Position numbers and translations under genes: made by a program. Of a stretch of DNA of 10,962 nt, positions 7,193-10,962 are shown in pieces (position 1 is the first letter of the stretch; each line of letters begins with the position of its first letter). Under the pieces are notes generated by a model. That model was not told where the DNA came from. It was given only the letters and a program-made list of their open reading frames with translations, and did not search any database. Source of the stretch: Nitrospiria bacterium (GTDB lineage Bacteria; Nitrospirota; CAKKRA01; 9FT-COMBO-42-15); the NCBI GenBank assembly GCA_919902475.1, contig CAKKRA010000396.1, positions 1 to 10,962 on the forward strand, in the 5' to 3' direction.

Positions 7193-9827
7193 ATTTTCCG
7201 CAGCATTTCTTGTATTTTTTTCCGCTACCGCATGGGCATGGGTCATTCCTGCCAACCTTGTTGTCCTTATTCTGGACAGGGACAGATTTTGAACCACTCT
7301 CTCCATGGCTAAATTGCATCCTCTGAGGCCTCGGCATCTGCACCCTGACACCCTCTTCCTTCACAGCCTGAATCTTAAACAGACGGTCAACTGTCTCTGT
7401 CTTGATCCTGTCTGTCATATCAAGGAACATCTCATATCCCTCTTTTTTATACTCCACAAGAGGGTCTTTCTGGCCATAGCCGCGAAGGCCGATGCCTTCC
7501 TTTAAATAATCCATGCCAAGCAGGTGGTCCTTCCACTGGGTATCAATTACATTGAGCATAACAGCCTTCTCAATCTGCCTTATCTGGCTGCCGAAATCCT
7601 TTTCTTTCTTCTCATAATATTCCTTAATGTTCTTTAATAATGCCTCTCTAATCTCTTCATCATTGTTTAGTTCAGCAGGTTTAATGCCGTTCTCATTTAG
7701 ACTTAATGAAAACTGCCTGAAAACAGCATCCTCAAGACCATTCAAATCCCATTCTTCCCTGTGCATCTCTTTACTGCAATATTCAGATAGGAAGCTGTCA
7801 ACAATCTCCTCAGTTATCTCAAAGAGGTGTTCTTTTGGATTCTCTCCTGTTAAAACCTGGCGCCTGAGATCGTATATCACCTCGCGCTGCTTATTCATAA
7901 CATCATCATATTCAAGCAGGTGTTTTCTTATCTCAAAGTTGTGCGTCTCAACCTTCTTCTGGGCATTCTCAATTGCCCTTGAAACCATGCCGTGTTCAAT
8001 AGGGACATTCTCCTCCATACCAAGCCTGTCCATTATCCTTGCGATTCTGTCTGAGCCAAATATCCTTAAAAGGTCGTCTTCTAATGACAAAAAGAATCTT
8101 GATGAGCCAGGGTCTCCCTGCCTGCCGGAACGGCCTCTTAATTGATTATCTATCCTGCGGGCCTCGTGCCTCTCTGTGCCAAGGATATGAAGTCCGCCTG
8201 CTGCTATTACCTCTTCCTTCTCCTTATCGCATTTATTTTTAATCTCCTCATAAATCTTCTGCCTCTCAGCCGGCTCCAAAGGCTTTTCAGTGTCCTTCTC
8301 AAATATCCTCTTTGCCAAGAAATCAGGATTGCCGCCTAAAACTATATCTGTTCCTCTGCCTGCCATATTTGTTGCAATAGTAACTGTCCCCTTCTGTCCA
8401 GCCTGTGCAACTATCTCTGCCTCTTTTTCATGATATTTTGCATTCAGAACAGAGTGCTTAACACCCTTTCTGCGAAGCATATCGCTGATCCTTTCAGATT
8501 TTTCAATAGATATCGTGCCAACTAACACAGGCTGGCCATTTTTATGCAGCTCTGTTATCTCCTCTACAATAGCATTGAACTTTTCCTTTTCACTCTTATA
8601 AACAACATCTGCATAGTCAGCCCTTATCATAGGCTTATTGGTAGGAATCACCATAACATCCAGATTGTAAATCTTATTAAACTCTGCTGCCTCTGTATCT
8701 GCTGTTCCTGTCATGCCAGCCAATTTATTATAGAGCCTGAAATAGTTCTGGAATGTGATTGTTGCAAGAGTCTGGTTCTCATTTGCAATCTCAACATCCT
8801 CCTTTGCCTCAACCGCCTGATGCAGGCCGTCGCTCCATCGCCTTCCAGGCATAAGCCTTCCTGTAAATTCATCAACAATAAGAACCTCACCGTCTTTAAC
8901 AACATAATCAACATCCTTCTTAAAAAGCGTATGAGCCTTTAATGCCTGAACAACATGATGTACAACCTCTATATTGGAGATATCATACATATTGCTAAGG
9001 CCAAGCATCTCCTCAACCTTTTCATTGCCAATATCAGTAAGCGCAACGCTTCTTGTCTTTTCTTCTATTGTATAATCTGTCTCTTTTTTTAATCTTGGAA
9101 TTATCTTGTCTATGTTATAATATTTGTCTGTAGATTCTTCAGTTGGTCCGGATATGATTAATGGAGTCCTTGCCTCATCAATCAGTATGCTGTCAACCTC
9201 GTCAACAATTGCATAGTTCATCTCCCTCTGAACATAATGGGAGATGTCAAACTTCATATTGTCCCTTAGATAATCAAAACCAAACTCATTATTTGTCCCG
9301 TAGGTAACATCGCTCCTGTATGCTATCTGCCTTTCTGCATCATTCAAATCGTGCTGGATAATGCCGACAGAAAGCCCGAGGAACCTGTATATCTCACCCA
9401 TCCACTGGCTGTCCCTTTTTGCAAGATAGTCATTAACAGTAACAACATGAACGCCCTTGCCGCTCAAGGAATTTAGATAAACAGGAAGGGTTGCAACAAG
9501 TGTCTTGCCCTCGCCTGTCTTCATCTCTGCAATCTTCCCCTCGTGAAGCACAATGCCGCCGACAAGCTGGGCATCAAAATGCCTCATGTTAAGCACCCGC
9601 TTTGAGGCTTCCCTCACCACTGCAAAGGCATCAACCAGCAGCTCATCAATGGTCTCACCTGCTGACAGCCTCTTTTTAAACTCATTTGTCTTTGCCTTTA
9701 ACTGCTCATCAGACAGGACGCTTATTGAAGGCTCTACGGCGCTTATCCTGTCCACAATCGGCTGAATCCTTTTCAGCTCCCTGTCATTTTTTGTTCCTAT
9801 AACCTTTTTGATTAGTGTGGTAATCAT
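7191..9827 (-). CDS. secA: Preprotein translocase ATPase SecA
   Basis: SecA is the ATP-driven motor that pushes unfolded secretory proteins through SecYEG at the cytoplasmic membrane. The 878-residue product is full length. The start MITTLIKKVIGTKNDRELKR is canonical. Walker A MKTGEGKT is at 102-109 and the DEAD-type motif DEVDSILIDEART at 209-221. These are followed by AGMTGTADTE, TNMAGRGTDIVLGGNPDF, the arginine-finger region QLRGRSGRQGD, and the helical scaffold/wing region. It ends with the zinc-binding tail, CPCGSGKKYKKCC, which in other bacteria contacts SecB and lipids; here the last ligand pair is Cys-Cys. The ATG is preceded by GGGGAT. secA heads an operon with the nitrilase-family and c-di-GMP genes, 9 nt from the next start. 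Confidence 0.98.
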   Translation of the reverse strand: MITTLIKKVIGTKNDRELKRIQPIVDRISAVEPSISVLSDEQLKAKTNEFKKRLSAGETIDELLVDAFAVVREASKRVLNMRHFDAQLVGGIVLHEGKIAEMKTGEGKTLVATLPVYLNSLSGKGVHVVTVNDYLAKRDSQWMGEIYRFLGLSVGIIQHDLNDAERQIAYRSDVTYGTNNEFGFDYLRDNMKFDISHYVQREMNYAIVDEVDSILIDEARTPLIISGPTEESTDKYYNIDKIIPRLKKETDYTIEEKTRSVALTDIGNEKVEEMLGLSNMYDISNIEVVHHVVQALKAHTLFKKDVDYVVKDGEVLIVDEFTGRLMPGRRWSDGLHQAVEAKEDVEIANENQTLATITFQNYFRLYNKLAGMTGTADTEAAEFNKIYNLDVMVIPTNKPMIRADYADVVYKSEKEKFNAIVEEITELHKNGQPVLVGTISIEKSERISDMLRRKGVKHSVLNAKYHEKEAEIVAQAGQKGTVTIATNMAGRGTDIVLGGNPDFLAKRIFEKDTEKPLEPAERQKIYEEIKNKCDKEKEEVIAAGGLHILGTERHEARRIDNQLRGRSGRQGDPGSSRFFLSLEDDLLRIFGSDRIARIMDRLGMEENVPIEHGMVSRAIENAQKKVETHNFEIRKHLLEYDDVMNKQREVIYDLRRQVLTGENPKEHLFEITEEIVDSFLSEYCSKEMHREEWDLNGLEDAVFRQFSLSLNENGIKPAELNNDEEIREALLKNIKEYYEKKEKDFGSQIRQIEKAVMLNVIDTQWKDHLLGMDYLKEGIGLRGYGQKDPLVEYKKEGYEMFLDMTDRIKTETVDRLFKIQAVKEEGVRVQMPRPQRMQFSHGESGSKSVPVQNKDNKVGRNDPCPCGSGKKYKKCCGK

Positions 9828-9879
9828 TTATCCCCAATCCCCTTATATAAGATATGATTTTACTTATTAAAGCTTTTGT

Positions 9880-9888
9880 ATTATATCA
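9880..9888 (-). promoter_or_regulatory. Predicted extended -10 promoter of the secA operon
   Basis: The minus strand reads TGATATAAT: a perfect TATAAT box (9880-9885) with the TGn extension. No good -35 box is present (a T-run at 9902-9908 lies at that distance), which is usual for extended -10 promoters. Transcription would start near 9873, giving a leader of about 45 nt to the secA ATG. Confidence 0.55.
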
Positions 9889-9953
9889 TAAAAAAATATA
9901 CAAAAAAAGACTTATAAAAATTCTGGGGCACTGTTAGGATTATAGCAATACTG

Positions 9954-10006
9954 CTGCTAAATGTCATTTTTTATTGACAAATTTATAACACATCTGCTAA
10001 ATTAGC
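9954..10006. promoter_or_regulatory. Repeated CTGCTAAAT sites upstream of the small gene pair (possible operator)
   Basis: CTGCTAAAT occurs at 9954-9962 and again at 9994-10002, starts exactly 40 bp apart. The second copy extends into the 11-bp palindrome GCTAAATTAGC (9996-10006), which overlaps the predicted -10 box of the plus-strand pair. A role in autoregulation is inference. Confidence 0.3.
9974..10003 (+). promoter_or_regulatory. Predicted promoter of the small gene pair
   Basis: A consensus -35 TTGACA (9974-9979) and a -10 TAAATT (9998-10003) with an 18-bp spacer. Transcription would start near 10010, about 54 nt before the first ATG. The promoter lies outside the 13-bp inverted repeat bracketing the genes. 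Confidence 0.45.
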
Positions 10007-10021
10007 GTAAATTGCTTAATT

Positions 10022-10034
10022 ATTTGTTAGGCAG
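10022..10034 (+). repeat. Left arm of 13-bp inverted repeat, with attC-like core GTTAGGC
   Basis: ATTTGTTAGGCAG is the exact reverse complement of CTGCCTAACAAAT at 10502-10514. It contains GTTAGGC (10026-10032), which fits GTTRRRY, the recombination core site of integron attC/attI. It lies 30 nt before the first ATG of the small gene pair, the kind of distance seen in gene cassettes. No full attC fold was found around it. Confidence 0.55.
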
Positions 10035-10063
10035 TAATCATTTAAAATTGATAAAATATAGTC

Positions 10064-10306
10064 ATGAAATGTACACAATACTTTTCATTCGTCAGGCAAC
10101 GACCAGACAGGGCAGTTATTAAAGATGAATGGATATTGGATTCTATCCATAATCCTGTAAAAACAGAAGTTCAGATCGATGGAAGAATAAGGAAATGGAA
10201 ATTTATTGAAGGCGCTGGAAAATACTTAAGGGTAATTCTTTTGGAAGACGGAAAAACTGTCCATAATGCTTTCTTTGACAGAAACTTTAAGGAGGGAAGA
10301 AAATGA
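10064..10306 (+). CDS. Small putative toxin-like protein (possibly DUF4258-type), partner of the DUF2283 gene
   Basis: An 80-residue cytoplasmic protein without signal peptide or membrane segment. It begins MKCTQYFSFVRQRPDR, has an REWI-like helix (KDEWILDSIHNPV), then a run of strands (VQIDGRIRKWKFI, YLRVILLEDGKTVHNAFFDR). I recognise the pattern as a common small conserved protein encoded next to DUF2283 genes; the helix-then-sheet layout recalls the DUF4258/BrnT/RelE-like toxin folds. No enzymatic activity can be assigned. No Shine-Dalgarno precedes the ATG at 10064-10066. Its stop overlaps the next start by 4 nt (ATGA), typical of toxin-antitoxin pairs. It could also be a non-toxin accessory pair. 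Confidence 0.7.
   Translation: MKCTQYFSFVRQRPDRAVIKDEWILDSIHNPVKTEVQIDGRIRKWKFIEGAGKYLRVILLEDGKTVHNAFFDRNFKEGRK
10289..10296 (+). promoter_or_regulatory. Shine-Dalgarno of the DUF2283 gene
   Basis: AAGGAGGG, 6 nt before the ATG at 10303-10305, inside the 3' end of the preceding gene. The first gene has no such site, so the second protein may be made in excess, as is usual for antitoxins. Confidence 0.7.
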
Positions 10307-10509
10307 AGATTCGGTATTTTGCAGATACAGATACAGCGCTGATTGAGTTTTTAAATGTTCCTGTTGTTGAGACAAAAGAAATATCAGAAAATCTCTACAT
10401 TGACATGGATGAAAAAGGCAATCTTGTAAGCATGACCATTGAGCATGCAAAAGAAAAAGCAGGCATGTCAGAAGTTACTTTCTTGCAAATGGAAAAGAGC
10501 GCTGCCTAA
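10303..10509 (+). CDS. DUF2283 family protein (putative antitoxin)
   Basis: A 68-residue protein beginning MKIRYFADTDTALIEFLN, followed by ETKEISENLYIDMDEKGN and LVSMTIEHAKEKAG. This is the characteristic DUF2283 pattern (a short beta-rich protein with the DTDT..I.F start and D..G..V..EI-like core). The molecular role of the family is not established; members often sit in small two-gene modules and are proposed antitoxins. Its start overlaps the end of the upstream gene (ATGA). Its last codons and TAA stop (10501-10509) are partly built from the right arm of the 13-bp inverted repeat, as happens in integron cassettes whose stop codon falls in the attC core. Confidence 0.85.
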   Translation: MKIRYFADTDTALIEFLNVPVVETKEISENLYIDMDEKGNLVSMTIEHAKEKAGMSEVTFLQMEKSAA

Positions 10510-10514
10510 CAAAT
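10502..10514 (+). repeat. Right arm of 13-bp inverted repeat, with attC-like core GCCTAAC
   Basis: CTGCCTAACAAAT pairs perfectly with 10022-10034. GCCTAAC (10504-10510) fits RYYYAAC, the consensus for the first core site of an attC. The DUF2283 stop codon TAA lies within it. A matching second attC core downstream was not found; the closest is a poor GTTTAGC near 10574. Confidence 0.55.
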
Positions 10515-10655
10515 TACTCGTGTGTATGGTGTTCCGCTACCGCACAGTTCAGGCATTATTTAAATCTACAACGGTTTAGCAGGCTGTTGAAAAAGTCTAA
10601 AATAACAATAAGTGTCATTCCAGCAAAACCTGCCATAGAATGTTTTTCTCATGGA
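10510..10655. other. Non-coding debris between the gene pair and the integrase fragment
   Basis: No gene is supported here. The stretch AGGCTGTTGAAAAAGTCT (10581-10598) resembles, from memory, sequences found at the ends of some insertion sequences, and GTCATTCCAGC (10615-10623 and flanks) resembles common intergenic repeats of the GTCATTCC type. Both are unverified. The region is likely a junction of decayed mobile DNA. Confidence 0.3.
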
Positions 10656-10814
10656 TTAAAAATCCAGCGGGCTTCTTGCCTCTTTCAGGGTTCTGCTCTG
10701 AACGCAATGCGTATAAATCATCGTTGTTCTCACATCGCTATAGCCGAGCATCTCTTGAATGGACGGCAAAATATTGTTCCTAAATATCAGATGGAATCTT
10801 TTGCATAAACGGCT
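10656..10814 (-). pseudogene. C-terminal remnant of an integron-integrase-like tyrosine recombinase
   Basis: Translated on the minus strand, this gives IQEMLGYSDVRTTMIYTH, then CVQSRTLKEARSPLDF and a TAA stop at 10656-10658. The pattern LLGHxDxxTTMIYTH followed by a SPLD ending is typical of the last segment of tyrosine recombinases of the IntI type. It includes the nucleophilic Tyr in the IYTH motif. The expected catalytic His in LGH is Tyr here (TAT for CAT, one base change). Upstream, HLIFRNNILPS keeps the length but not the residues of the usual THLLENGYDIRT segment, and no RHSFAT box or start codon is found before a stop at 10836-10838. It is therefore a truncated, decayed gene; at most 60 codons remain of some 320. 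Confidence 0.75.
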
Positions 10815-10962
10815 AAAATCCAGAGAAAATAATATTCATTTTTACATATTACTCATTTTGAAAGTGTAATAAATTTAAGCAGATACGGCAAGTCATTTTG
10901 CTATTGACGGAACATAAAACCTGTGATAGCCTCTGTAAAAGCCGTTTAGATAATAACTGGTT
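10815..10962. other. Right-edge intergenic DNA, nothing recognised
   Basis: No gene, RNA or convincing promoter is visible. A 9-bp inverted repeat, TAAACGGCT at 10805-10813 and AGCCGTTTA at 10940-10948, brackets most of it and begins where the integrase similarity fades. This may mark an insertion junction or may be chance. Confidence 0.3.

Noticed and set aside
8711..8914. Minus-strand 67-codon frame overlapping secA
   Set aside because: It is a shifted frame of secA on the same strand; the secA frame is intact and conserved here.
9933..9939. GTTAGGA as a further attC-like core upstream of the gene pair
   Set aside because: The last base is not a pyrimidine, so it does not fit GTTRRRY, and no partner core is nearby.
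7224..10547. The 13-mer TTCCGCTACCGCA occurring both in the secA 3' end (about 7220-7232) and near 10540
   Set aside because: A single match of this length between two stretches of a 10-kb window can arise by chance, and one copy is coding for the Gly-Ser-Gly-Lys part of the SecA tail.
10587..10808. Plus-strand 73-codon reading frame downstream of the gene pair
   Set aside because: It is antisense to the integrase remnant, has no ribosome binding site, and its peptide has no recognisable pattern.
10846..10870. Small hairpin TATTAC ... GTAATA
   Set aside because: A 6-bp AT-rich stem with a long loop is weak and not tied to any feature.
10904..10932. TTGACG followed by TAGCCT as a promoter near the right edge
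   Set aside because: The -10 is poor and no gene follows within the window.

Overview
The window is a piece of a bacterial chromosome, moderately AT-rich. Most genes lie on the minus strand and read right to left. A perfect CIRCE operator sits in front of groES-groEL. SecA carries a C-terminal zinc-binding tail. Together with the c-di-GMP enzymes and short AT-rich palindromic arrays in the intergenic gaps, this suggests an uncultured Gram-negative relative of Desulfobacterota (former Deltaproteobacteria) or Nitrospirota. That placement is inference only; no rRNA or other phylogenetic marker was compared.

Layout from right to left along the main transcription direction. An extended -10 promoter near 9880-9888 precedes secA (7191-9827). 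Four tightly spaced genes follow: a nitrilase-superfamily amidohydrolase (6366-7181), a GAF-GGDEF diguanylate cyclase (5243-6361), a membrane Cache-HAMP-HD-GYP c-di-GMP phosphodiesterase (3547-5271) and a membrane-anchored FecR-domain protein (2233-3546). Gaps are 9 nt, 4 nt, a 29-nt overlap and 0 nt, so the five genes look like one operon that joins the essential export motor to a c-di-GMP make-and-break pair and a cell-envelope sensor or adhesin-like protein. After about 130 nt without a gene comes the groESL heat-shock operon: a sigma-70-type promoter, a CIRCE element at the predicted start of transcription, a leader of about 165 nt, groES, and groEL running off the left edge. The leader and the groES-groEL gap each hold a degenerate 9-bp tandem repeat that folds into a hairpin.

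The right end (about 9910-10962) differs in kind. It holds a plus-strand pair of small genes with a 4-nt ATGA overlap, whose second member is a DUF2283 protein. This looks like a toxin-antitoxin-type pair. It is bracketed by a perfect 13-bp inverted repeat containing GTTAGGC / GCCTAAC, which match the core-site consensus of integron attC sites. About 150 bp further on is a minus-strand fragment of a tyrosine recombinase whose C-terminus resembles integron integrases. I read this end as a decayed mobile, probably integron-related, region next to a conserved housekeeping block.

The most interesting leads are the cassette-like module with its integrase remnant, the 9-mer hairpin arrays placed before both groES and groEL, and an unusual perfect Shine-Dalgarno sequence with a start-stop codon pair in the groES leader.
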